In this document: positions 1 through 6,570 of the stretch, piece after piece | How the letters are laid out: every line of letters starts with the position of its first letter | Numbering within the stretch: position 1 is the first letter of the stretch | Source: an uncultured Clostridia bacterium | GTDB taxonomy: Bacteria > Bacillota > Clostridia > Christensenellales > CAG-314 | Assembly: GCA_937875645.1 (NCBI GenBank) | Contig: CALLXO010000208.1 | Span: 1 to 10,302, forward strand | Direction of reading: 5' to 3' | Length of the DNA: 10,302 nucleotides | Program-made: the position numbers and the translations under genes | The notes under the pieces: generated by a model | Databases searched by the model: none | Seen by the model: only the letters and a program-made list of their open reading frames with translations | What the model was told of the DNA's origin: nothing

Positions 1-2724
1 ATAAGGACGAATATCCAAATAGTAAGCCGACATAGGAGTAGTGGGATATATTGTAGCCTTTAATTTTTCTTCTTCAGTAAGAGTACCGTCATTTTTGCTC
101 GCTTCGACATCGTAATAGTCTTCGTCAAACATTGGAGCATCGGTCCAATCGCCGTAAAAGGCTAAATAAGGTATATTGAGGTTGAAACTGCCTTCTTCTT
201 GTGCAATTAAGCGCGCAAAACCTTCAACGTATGTACCGTTTTCAAAATTTGCTAAATGCGCTTTTGCGTCGGCGCTAATGGTAATAGATATAGAAATTTT
301 AGCGGTTTTTCCACCTTCAACCGTAATTTTTCCGTTATTGTATGTACCGTTTTCAACTTCTACTCTTATATTGCTGTCGTTAAACATATGCGCTCTCTCT
401 TTTATAGAGAACACTTCGTAATCCTCTACCCAAGAGAATTGCTCAGCCATAACATCGGTATCAACAGCATAGCTTAAATTTTCTGTACCAATATTTACCA
501 GATTAAAATTAAGATCATATACACCTGTCCTCTCTTTGTCGTCATACAAACTCAGCTTGGTAAACTCGCTGCCGTCAACGGTCAAATACGCTTTAGTATT
601 GAGAGCGGCTGTTAAATTGGCTAATCCTGCGCCTTGTTTGCGTGGACTGTAAGGATCACCGTCTTCGTTGTTGGCAATAGTAGCTGTGCTCATTAAAAGC
701 TGATTTGCTATTGGTGTTATTTCTTGACGAGTAAGATGAGGATATGTCTTTTGCAAATATTCTCTTATTAGCAACGTTACACCGGCAAGGTTAGGCGTTG
801 CCATACTTGTGCCGCTGTACAATGCATATTTGTTGCCGCCAGTAATACTGGATAAAATATTGCCGCCGTGACCTGTAATATCAGGATCAAGCGTTAAATC
901 AGGCAACGGACCCCACGAAGAGAAGTCGGAAATAAAGGGGCCTGCAAGGTTATTTCTGTCAAGAGTAATAGTGCCGGTAGGATGAGCCGCTATCGCATTG
1001 CCTGAGTCCATATTTATGGAGCAAGCAGGTATTTGAAGGTCATTTCCTATCGACATCCTAATAACGCCTGTTGTATTGTTATAAATTATAACAGCAAGTG
1101 CGCCGCTGGTATTTGCAGCCATTGCTTTTTCTTCAAAGGTTATGGTACCACGTTGTACCAAAGCTATTTTGTTTTGAACATCTATTCCCCTATAATTAAA
1201 TATAGAACCCAGTCCTGGGACAGTAACGTATTCAAGTTTTACTTTACCGTTTTCAAACTGTGGTAATGAGGGGTTTTTCTTAAGTTTGGCTTCTAACATG
1301 TTATAGAAATCGTATTGAATAGAAGCTGCGTTGCTAGCGTCATCAAAGAAAGCTATTGTTTCGCCATCGTTAGCTGATAAGAATTCCGATTTTACGCCGC
1401 TTATAGAAGCTACCGCTGTAGTTGTTACAAAACTGGCAGGACTGCTGATAATACCTGTATCAGGGTTAGAAGTTAAAGCTGTGCTGCCGTATGCGCTGTT
1501 CATGTAAGAGTTGTAAGTATTGCCCGCTGCAACCAACATTGATATGCCGGCTGTACGCAAACTGTCATAAAGCGTACCCATATAGTTGCCTTCCGCAACA
1601 GTTTGATATCCGCCGTCCGAACCAAGTGACATATTAATTACGTCTACGCCCAAGGTAATGCAGTCAGCCAAAGCAGCCAAAATATCAACTTGACGTGCGC
1701 CGCGTTGGAAATCGGAGAAAACTTTCATAGCACAAAGTTGAGCATCAGGAGCGACGCCCGTTATTGTGTCTGATTGACCAACGATAATACCCGAAACGTG
1801 AACACCGTGCGGGTTGTTTATGGGATAAGCATTTGTATCTTTGTCTGCATAGTCAAAAGCGAAAGGAATCTTTTTGCTGAAGTAAACATCGTCTACAGTA
1901 AGACCTGCGTAAAGCTCTTTTGCTTTCAATTCGTCTCCGCTCATCTTACTTGCTATGTATTCCTTATCCATGGCGATATCAAGATCGTCCATGTCTTGTT
2001 TAAATACTTCGTGCTCGTAGTCAATACCTGTATCGAGTACCGCAACTACTAATCCTTCGCCGGTGTAACCGCAAGCCGAGCTATCAAAGATACCCGTGCT
2101 ATATACGCTTACTTCGTTTGAAACTACCGCTTGAGGTATATCATAAACTTCCGAAACGATAACATTTTTAACAGCGGAATATGCTTTTAATTTGCTGATA
2201 TCGCCAAATCTGATTTTTGCAGCAAAACCGTTTAATATCGAAGTATAGTTGTATTTGTATTCGATATTAAGTTTAGCTTTGCTAAACGATTTCATAAGAG
2301 TGCTTTGCTGAACAAGTAAATTTGTTTGAGTTAAAGCACCTTGGCGAGAATTAACATACTCCTCCAAGGAAGAATAGTTTTGTTTTTCGGTATTATTATA
2401 TTGTGCAACCAAGGAATCCCCGTGCATTTTAACAATAACCCAAATCTCTTCATCCGCATCGAAACGCTCGGTGTTAGTTAAAGCATCCAATTCATCTGAT
2501 GTAGTAAGCATGCCTTCTGCAAACACGTTGGGATCAAACTTGCGGGTGTAATCACCGTCTAACTTAGAAAAGCTATCAGATTTTACACCTTCATTAGTCA
2601 CTGCGGATGTGTTAGCTGCGCTAGAAGCTTTTATGCTCTCGTTTAACGGCGCATAACCCGCCATCACAATAGAACATATCATTACAAGCGCTATAAACAC
2701 AACTAGTAACTTTCTGTTTTTCAT
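1..2724 (-). CDS. Secreted subtilisin-like serine protease (S8 family, lactocepin/C5a-peptidase-like), 3' end outside window
   Basis: The frame is open without a stop for 908 codons from the ATG at 2724 to the left edge, so the C-terminus (probably cell-wall or membrane anchoring) is missing. GGAGGT lies 6 nt before this ATG. Residues 1-27 form a signal peptide (KNRK, then a hydrophobic core). Residues about 90-195 look like an I9-type propeptide that would be removed on maturation (EEIWVIVKMHGDSL). The catalytic residues are all present: D231 in VVAVLDTGID, H306 in NPHGVHVSGI, oxyanion N400 in LVAAGN and S640 in SGTSMATPNLAG. A PA (protease-associated) domain is inserted at about 470-590 (KIALVQRGTITFEEKA), and ISDFSSWGP and PDITGHGGNI follow in their usual places. 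From about 710 an Fn3-like domain begins (LNIPYLAFYGDWTDAP). This is the domain order of lactocepins and streptococcal C5a peptidases, which cleave extracellular proteins. The substrate cannot be read from the sequence. Transcription is monocistronic at the 5' end. Confidence 0.96.
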   Translation of the reverse strand, partial: MKNRKLLVVFIALVMICSIVMAGYAPLNESIKASSAANTSAVTNEGVKSDSFSKLDGDYTRKFDPNVFAEGMLTTSDELDALTNTERFDADEEIWVIVKMHGDSLVAQYNNTEKQNYSSLEEYVNSRQGALTQTNLLVQQSTLMKSFSKAKLNIEYKYNYTSILNGFAAKIRFGDISKLKAYSAVKNVIVSEVYDIPQAVVSNEVSVYSTGIFDSSACGYTGEGLVVAVLDTGIDYEHEVFKQDMDDLDIAMDKEYIASKMSGDELKAKELYAGLTVDDVYFSKKIPFAFDYADKDTNAYPINNPHGVHVSGIIVGQSDTITGVAPDAQLCAMKVFSDFQRGARQVDILAALADCITLGVDVINMSLGSDGGYQTVAEGNYMGTLYDSLRTAGISMLVAAGNTYNSYMNSAYGSTALTSNPDTGIISSPASFVTTTAVASISGVKSEFLSANDGETIAFFDDASNAASIQYDFYNMLEAKLKKNPSLPQFENGKVKLEYVTVPGLGSIFNYRGIDVQNKIALVQRGTITFEEKAMAANTSGALAVIIYNNTTGVIRMSIGNDLQIPACSINMDSGNAIAAHPTGTITLDRNNLAGPFISDFSSWGPLPDLTLDPDITGHGGNILSSITGGNKYALYSGTSMATPNLAGVTLLIREYLQKTYPHLTRQEITPIANQLLMSTATIANNEDGDPYSPRKQGAGLANLTAALNTKAYLTVDGSEFTKLSLYDDKERTGVYDLNFNLVNIGTENLSYAVDTDVMAEQFSWVEDYEVFSIKERAHMFNDSNIRVEVENGTYNNGKITVEGGKTAKISISITISADAKAHLANFENGTYVEGFARLIAQEEGSFNLNIPYLAFYGDWTDAPMFDEDYYDVEASKNDGTLTEEEKLKATIYPTTPMSAYYLDIRPY

Positions 2725-2751
2725 GTAGATACCTCCAATTATTTTCACGTG

Positions 2752-2767
2752 GCGAACGGCGTTTCGC
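2752..2767 (-). other. Small hairpin in the protease 5' leader
   Basis: On the minus strand GCGAA and TTCGC can form a 5-bp stem with a 6-nt loop. The predicted transcript starts near 2773, so the hairpin would sit close to the mRNA 5' end, about 15 nt before the GGAGGT. Such hairpins can stabilise mRNA. It is G+C-rich for this region, but it is short and no function is shown. Confidence 0.35.
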
Positions 2768-2779
2768 AAGCATTTGATA

Positions 2780-2809
2780 ATTTTAGCATAAATACCGTCG
2801 TCATGTCAA
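2780..2809 (-). promoter_or_regulatory. SigA-type promoter of the S8 protease
   Basis: On the minus strand a perfect -35 TTGACA (2809-2804) is followed by an 18-bp spacer and the -10 TAAAAT (2785-2780), which has an extended -10 TG one base upstream (TGCTAAAAT). The expected start near 2773 gives a leader of about 49 nt that includes the GGAGGT. Confidence 0.7.
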
Positions 2810-2941
2810 TCCAAAAAAAATATTTTTGTATTCGACTTTGATTGTAAATTAGTTTGGAATATTAAAAATATTTATCATATCCCATAGTAATTTAGTTTTC
2901 ACTAACATAATAGCAACAAATAGTGAAATATGCGTGACAAA

Positions 2942-2978
2942 CAAAAAAAAATAAAAACACATTGTTGTGATTTTTTAT
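2942..2978 (-). terminator. Terminator-like hairpin upstream of the protease promoter
   Basis: CACA/TGTG around a TTGT loop (2958-2969), extended by ATAAAAA/TTTTTAT with a 2-nt bulge, forms an AT-rich stem. Read on the minus strand it runs into a stretch of T residues (complement of 2942-2950). No minus-strand gene precedes it, so it would only stop stray antisense RNA coming from the exporter side. The stem is weak. Confidence 0.3.
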
Positions 2979-2986
2979 ACAAATAC

Positions 2987-3000
2987 TTTAGTTAGCTAAA
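2987..3000. promoter_or_regulatory. Possible metalloregulator operator (DtxR/MntR-like palindrome)
   Basis: TTTAG-TTAG-CTAAA is an inverted repeat that includes the 8-bp palindrome TTAGCTAA. It loosely resembles DtxR/IdeR/MntR-type sites built around TTAGGTTAGSCTAA. It lies 47 bp upstream of the exporter -35 box, and the exporter belongs to a family linked to metals. The match is partial and the surrounding DNA is AT-rich, so this is a weak call. Confidence 0.22.
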
Positions 3001-3046
3001 CACAATTTTAACTATTGTCTATATATGTCATTTTTTGTCATAACGC

Positions 3047-3075
3047 TTGATTTCCAAAAAGCATTGGTCTATAAT
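3047..3075 (+). promoter_or_regulatory. Promoter of the metal exporter, predicted leaderless
   Basis: A -35 TTGATT (3047-3052), a 17-bp spacer and a perfect -10 TATAAT (3070-3075) precede the gene. The expected transcription start falls between A3081 and A3084, and the ATG is at 3084-3086. The mRNA would therefore have 0-3 nt before the start codon and no ribosome binding site. Confidence 0.7.
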
Positions 3076-3083
3076 ATTTAACT

Positions 3084-4091
3084 ATGATAAAATTATTAGA
3101 TGTGTTGTTTGATGCGCTGTTAGACAGCTTAAAATTACTGCCTTTTTTGTTTGTGGTTTATTTTTTAATTGAATTAATTGAGAATAAGACCAGCAAAAAT
3201 TTCAAATCCTCCCGCCTGCTTAACGGCAGTTTTTCGCCTGTTTTGGGAGCAACAGCAGGCATGATACCACAATGCGGTTTTTCTGTGATGGCTACCAACC
3301 TTTTTTCCTCAAAACATATTAATGCAGGCGCACTTATCGCTATCTATATTGCTACCAGTGACGAAGCTTTGCCTATCTTTCTTTCTAACATTGGCAATGC
3401 TCCGCATATATTTTTGTCTACTATACTTCCTCTGTTTTTGATTAAATTTGTTTTAGCAGTAATTGTGGGCTATGCTGTGTATTTTTTGTGCAAAACGCCC
3501 AATAGTATTTTCAATTCAAATCAGATTAATATTAACAAAAAAGCCGAAAATAAAACCGTCGCATATATACAAAATCATGATGCAAATAATGATAATATTA
3601 TTGATAAACATTTTGACGTCACTTCCACAGCAACAGAAGACCACAGCGATGTAGGTTGTTGCAAACATAATATTTATAATGAGAACAACAAAGCAAAAAA
3701 GTATTTGCTTCATCCTCTTATCCATAGCATAAAAATATTTATATATATATTGATAATAAATGCCATATTTGGTATAATCATTTTTTATTTGGGCGAAAAT
3801 GCGATAAGCAACGCTTTAAGCTCGGTAGGCTCCTTTCAACCGCTACTTGCTACTTTTGTAGGACTTATCCCCAACTGTGCTTCTTCTGTGGTTTTGACGC
3901 AATTATATATCAGCAAATCGATAACCTTAGGCAGCGCCGTTGCCGGACTTTCGGCAAATTCGGGGATAGCCCTTGCCGTGCTGTTTAAACAAAACAAAAA
4001 CATCAAACAAAACCTTGCCATTGTCGCCACGCTTACAACTGTATCTGTTTTAGCGGGCACATTATTAATGGTGATTAACGTTAATTTTTAA
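3084..4091 (+). CDS. Putative 10-TM heavy-metal exporter (ArsP_2 / 'putative manganese transporter' family)
   Basis: This 335-residue membrane protein is built as two related halves. The first carries GMIPQC (G59-C64) and the second GLIPNC (G260-C265), each beside hydrophobic segments. TSDEALP follows at 91-97. This matches the family called ArsP_2 (putative 10TM heavy-metal exporter), often annotated as putative manganese transporter or arsenic efflux protein. The substrate of most members is unproven. The hydrophilic loop at about 137-207 holds scattered candidate metal ligands (H165, H176, H187, C192, C193, H195). In relatives this loop is often a dense His/Cys cluster; here it is thinner and rich in Asn and Lys. 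The start at 3084 fits the usual N-terminus (LLDVLFDALLDSLKLLP), although no Shine-Dalgarno sequence precedes it. The gene stands alone, converging on the lipoprotein operon. Confidence 0.85.
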   Translation: MIKLLDVLFDALLDSLKLLPFLFVVYFLIELIENKTSKNFKSSRLLNGSFSPVLGATAGMIPQCGFSVMATNLFSSKHINAGALIAIYIATSDEALPIFLSNIGNAPHIFLSTILPLFLIKFVLAVIVGYAVYFLCKTPNSIFNSNQININKKAENKTVAYIQNHDANNDNIIDKHFDVTSTATEDHSDVGCCKHNIYNENNKAKKYLLHPLIHSIKIFIYILIINAIFGIIIFYLGENAISNALSSVGSFQPLLATFVGLIPNCASSVVLTQLYISKSITLGSAVAGLSANSGIALAVLFKQNKNIKQNLAIVATLTTVSVLAGTLLMVINVNF

Positions 4092-4115
4092 CTTTTTTTT
4101 GAAATTGACACAAAA

Positions 4116-4147
4116 AATAAGGACAGGGTAATTACCTTGTCCTTATT
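4116..4147. terminator. Intrinsic terminator between convergent genes
   Basis: AATAAGGACA-GGGTA pairs with TACC-TTGTCCTTATT to give a stem of about 13-15 bp (one G-U) around a very small loop. On the minus strand it is followed directly by a T-run (complement of 4112-4117), which makes it a good terminator for the BspA-like gene ending at 4166. On the plus strand the T-run comes only after AAATGC, so termination of the exporter transcript should be weaker. Confidence 0.85.
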
Positions 4148-4165
4148 AAATGCTTTTTAATTCGT

Positions 4166-5929
4166 TTATGCTTCCGCTGTCCATTTAGCGTATGCTTCAC
4201 CGTCAGGTACTAAATCTGCGCTTTCGTATGACTCTCCTGTAAATTCAGCATTGGTATACCAACCGTCAAAGACATAGCCATTGCGAGAAGGTGCCGATAT
4301 ATCAAACTCGCCTGCATTTGTTATGCTTTCAGCAGATTTTGCAAAGGAAACCACATAGGGTATCCCCTCTGTGTCATAAGCTATCTCACAACCCCAAATA
4401 ACAGGGCGTGCATGAGTAGTGCCAAAGATAGAAGAGGAAGAATAATTCCACGTATTACCCCAATCTTCCGGCTTACTTGTGACGCCAACATAAATAGTCA
4501 TCTTAGAGTTATCTTTAAAAGCACTGTTACTTATCTCTGTAACGCTCTCAGGGATAGTAATGGAAATAATAGCAGAACATTTATTAAATGCCGAACCGCC
4601 TATACTTATAAGTCCTTTATTAAGATTTACTGTTGTAAGAGCGGTACAGTTGACAAATGCCGAACCGCCTATTCTTTTTACGCTTTGGGGCAAAGTCACA
4701 GCCGTTAACTCGTTGCATTTTTCAAAGGCGTTTGCGCCAATTTCCGTTATATAATCAGGTATTGTTATATCTGTTAATCCTTTAGGCGCCACTTGTAAAA
4801 TAATATAGTCGGTAGTAACAACGTCATCTTCTTCGGTGACTACCTTTTTAACTAATGCAATACCGCTTTGAGTATCAATCTTTCCCGATGCATTTATTGC
4901 GTATATTCCGTTTCCTTCTGGTATAGTATTAACATCGGTGTTTATATTTTCTAAACCAAAACATTGCGCAAATTCTGCAGTACCCATTACTGTATCGCCA
5001 GAAAGCTTCAGGGTGGTCAGATCCTTACAATCATAAAAAGTGTAACCTTTAAGAGTAACCCCAGCAGGAATTTCTAACGAAGTAATTGCGCAGGACTGAA
5101 AAGCGTACATATCAAGAGTAACATTTTTGGGCAAATTAATTTCTGTTATGCCTCCGCAGCTAGCAAATGCGCCCATTCCTATATAATTAATTGTATAGGG
5201 GATATATACCGAAGTCACTTGTGCGCTATTGTAAAAAGCCTCATCGGCTATTTTAGTGACAGGTATGCCTTCGTGCGCTTCGGGGATTACTATATCAACG
5301 TCACCTTCTGCAGGTATAGATGTACCCTTGCTTACCATATACTCAGCGTCATCGTTTATTAGAGTATATTCTAATCCTTCTGAGGCAAATATAAACTGCT
5401 CCCAATGTGCATATAGCGTTTTGTTGCTTTCTTCCGACCAAACAGCGATGCTTTCGCCCTTTTCGTTAGTATATTTTGTACCTTCGCCCTCTGCTTCATC
5501 GTACCAGCCTACAAACTTATTGTTGTAAAGAGTTGGCACAGTTAATTGATATTGGCTTGCATAATCAACTTGGTCAGTTTCTTTAATATTGCCCCCTGTC
5601 GCTCCCTCATAGTTGTAAGTTACTGTGTACTTATTAGCTGTCCACTTTGCGTAAACGATAGAATCTGCTTTGATGATTTCTTCTTCAAAATCAAATTCCT
5701 CGCTATATGACGCATTTTTAAACCAGCCGTTAAAAGTGTGCCCCACCTTAGTTGGGTCATCGGGCTTTTCAGCTTTTTTGCCAGATTTTATTGTTTGCTC
5801 CGCTACTGCTGTTCCTTCGCTTACGTCAAAACTTACTTTATATTCTTTTGTGCAGGCGATAAACGCAAGACACAAAAAAACAAGTGCAGCGATACAAACA
5901 ATTAGTATTTTTGTTTGCTTATTTTTCAT
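4166..5929 (-). CDS. BspA-like leucine-rich-repeat surface lipoprotein with Flg_new (InlB B-type) repeats
   Basis: The 587 residues begin with a lipoprotein signal peptide ending in AFIAC, so C26 would be lipidated and the protein anchored on the outer face of the membrane. Three Flg_new (Listeria-Bacteroides) repeats are visible: about 28-97 (HTFNGWF, YAKW), 100-178 (FVGWYDE, YAHW) and 515-585 (YVFDGWYTN, YAKW). Between them, about 195-490 is a BspA/LRR_5 array with a period near 23 residues (IPESVTEISNSAFKD, LPQSVKRIGGSAFVNC), broken at about 340-385 by a non-repeat insert. The array ends in the PVIWGC motif (519-524) often seen after such arrays in gut Firmicutes. Proteins of this kind bind host proteins or other bacteria; the ligand here is unknown. 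GGAGGT sits 6 nt before the ATG. It lies 89 bp after the preceding minus-strand ORF with no clear promoter or terminator between, so it is probably co-transcribed with it. Confidence 0.93.
   Translation of the reverse strand: MKNKQTKILIVCIAALVFLCLAFIACTKEYKVSFDVSEGTAVAEQTIKSGKKAEKPDDPTKVGHTFNGWFKNASYSEEFDFEEEIIKADSIVYAKWTANKYTVTYNYEGATGGNIKETDQVDYASQYQLTVPTLYNNKFVGWYDEAEGEGTKYTNEKGESIAVWSEESNKTLYAHWEQFIFASEGLEYTLINDDAEYMVSKGTSIPAEGDVDIVIPEAHEGIPVTKIADEAFYNSAQVTSVYIPYTINYIGMGAFASCGGITEINLPKNVTLDMYAFQSCAITSLEIPAGVTLKGYTFYDCKDLTTLKLSGDTVMGTAEFAQCFGLENINTDVNTIPEGNGIYAINASGKIDTQSGIALVKKVVTEEDDVVTTDYIILQVAPKGLTDITIPDYITEIGANAFEKCNELTAVTLPQSVKRIGGSAFVNCTALTTVNLNKGLISIGGSAFNKCSAIISITIPESVTEISNSAFKDNSKMTIYVGVTSKPEDWGNTWNYSSSSIFGTTHARPVIWGCEIAYDTEGIPYVVSFAKSAESITNAGEFDISAPSRNGYVFDGWYTNAEFTGESYESADLVPDGEAYAKWTAEA
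4586..4672. repeat. 18-nt direct repeat within the LRR array
   Basis: The 18-nt stretch at 4586-4603 recurs unchanged at 4655-4672. The 69-nt period equals 23 codons, one LRR_5 unit, and the repeat covers the IGGSAF part of two neighbouring units. It reflects local duplication of repeat units. Confidence 0.75.
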
Positions 5930-5961
5930 AACATAACCTCCTTGTTACTACAAAATTTATT

Positions 5962-6006
5962 GAGCAACTTTTTTATGTCGACATACGCATATTATTATGA
6001 TTGCTC
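5962..6006. other. Intercistronic palindrome flanked by an inverted repeat
   Basis: The gap before the BspA-like gene holds the perfect 12-bp palindrome TATGTCGACATA (5974-5985). It is flanked by GAGCAA (5962-5967) and TTGCTC (6001-6006). I could not find a convincing -35/-10 pair for the BspA-like gene here. The site could be a regulator binding site or a processing structure between cistrons. Confidence 0.35.
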
Positions 6007-6018
6007 GTTTTTCTGATA

Positions 6019-6570
6019 TTATGAATTATCAGTATGGTCCTTTAATATTTTAGTGTAGGAAGCATTTGCAATGGACATAAAGTAATCATATAAGTCTTGC
6101 GGCAATTGCTCTAACTCTTGTGTAAAGTTTTCTACATCTGTATCAAATTCGGGATACATTTCTCTGTCGGCAGGACCAGCTTTTTCTGACATACCTGCTC
6201 CTGCTTCTATCCATTTACGGTAAATATCAAGATAACTTCTGTAAAACTCTACAAATTCCTCCCCTTTAGCGGATATTTCTTCCATGAGAGCGTTATATTC
6301 TTCGAGGTATTTTTCATACTTAGCGTAAAGGGTTGTATTTCCGACAGTTGCGGTTTCAAATTCATAAATGAGGTCTGCGTCGTCGCTGTCATAAATTGCC
6401 TGAACCATTTCAAAAAATATTTCATACGACACTATCAAGTGAGAAAGGTCACCCCCCGCTAATATTTTAAGAATAAGGCCTAATGTGATCTCAATGGTAA
6501 AATCGTTTAGCTCGTAAATCTCTTCGGCATATGGGTCAAGCTCTATTAAATAGTTCCAAAAATAGCTCAT
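6019..6570 (-). CDS. Helical protein of unknown function, likely the frameshifted C-terminus of the upstream lipoprotein
   Basis: I do not recognise a family. The 183 residues are acidic, rich in Tyr, Glu and Asp, and look largely helical (YAKYEKYLEEYNALMEEIS). There is no signal peptide, which is odd between two lipoprotein genes. The ATG at 6570 has GGAG 7 nt upstream; a TTG directly before it (6573) is an alternative start. The ORF overlaps the end of the Ig-like lipoprotein gene by about 35 nt, in the +1 frame relative to it. Removing one base from the five-A run at 6558-6562 (T5 on the coding strand) would join both frames through DELFWNYLIELD into one 577-residue lipoprotein. It could therefore be a separate, translationally coupled gene, a decayed or mis-assembled C-terminus, or the product of +1 frameshifting. 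The similar helical, Tyr-rich composition on both sides favours a single original protein. Confidence 0.6.
   Translation of the reverse strand: MSYFWNYLIELDPYAEEIYELNDFTIEITLGLILKILAGGDLSHLIVSYEIFFEMVQAIYDSDDADLIYEFETATVGNTTLYAKYEKYLEEYNALMEEISAKGEEFVEFYRSYLDIYRKWIEAGAGMSEKAGPADREMYPEFDTDVENFTQELEQLPQDLYDYFMSIANASYTKILKDHTDNS

Larger units (their letters stand above)
2810..3046. other. Divergent intergenic DNA between protease and metal exporter promoters
   Basis: I see no gene in this very AT-rich stretch. It holds a hairpin followed by a T-run on the minus strand (2942-2978), a TTTAG-N4-CTAAA palindrome (2987-3000) and two TGTCAT direct repeats exactly 10 bp apart (3026-3031 and 3036-3041), just upstream of the exporter -35 box. 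No riboswitch-like structure is apparent. Confidence 0.5.

Noticed and set aside
176..2052. Several short plus-strand ORFs (for example 176-421, 1033-1266 and 1774-2052)
   Set aside because: All are antisense to the S8 protease, whose frame is continuous and carries every catalytic residue.
2725..3083. Manganese (yybP-ykoY) or other riboswitch upstream of the exporter
   Set aside because: The promoter sits directly at the start codon, leaving no leader for a riboswitch, and no such fold is visible.
6012..6033. CTGATA/TATCAG hairpin at the end of the 6019-6570 ORF as a terminator
   Set aside because: On the minus strand the hairpin is followed by A residues, not T, and it overlaps the stop codon, so it cannot act as an intrinsic terminator for that gene.
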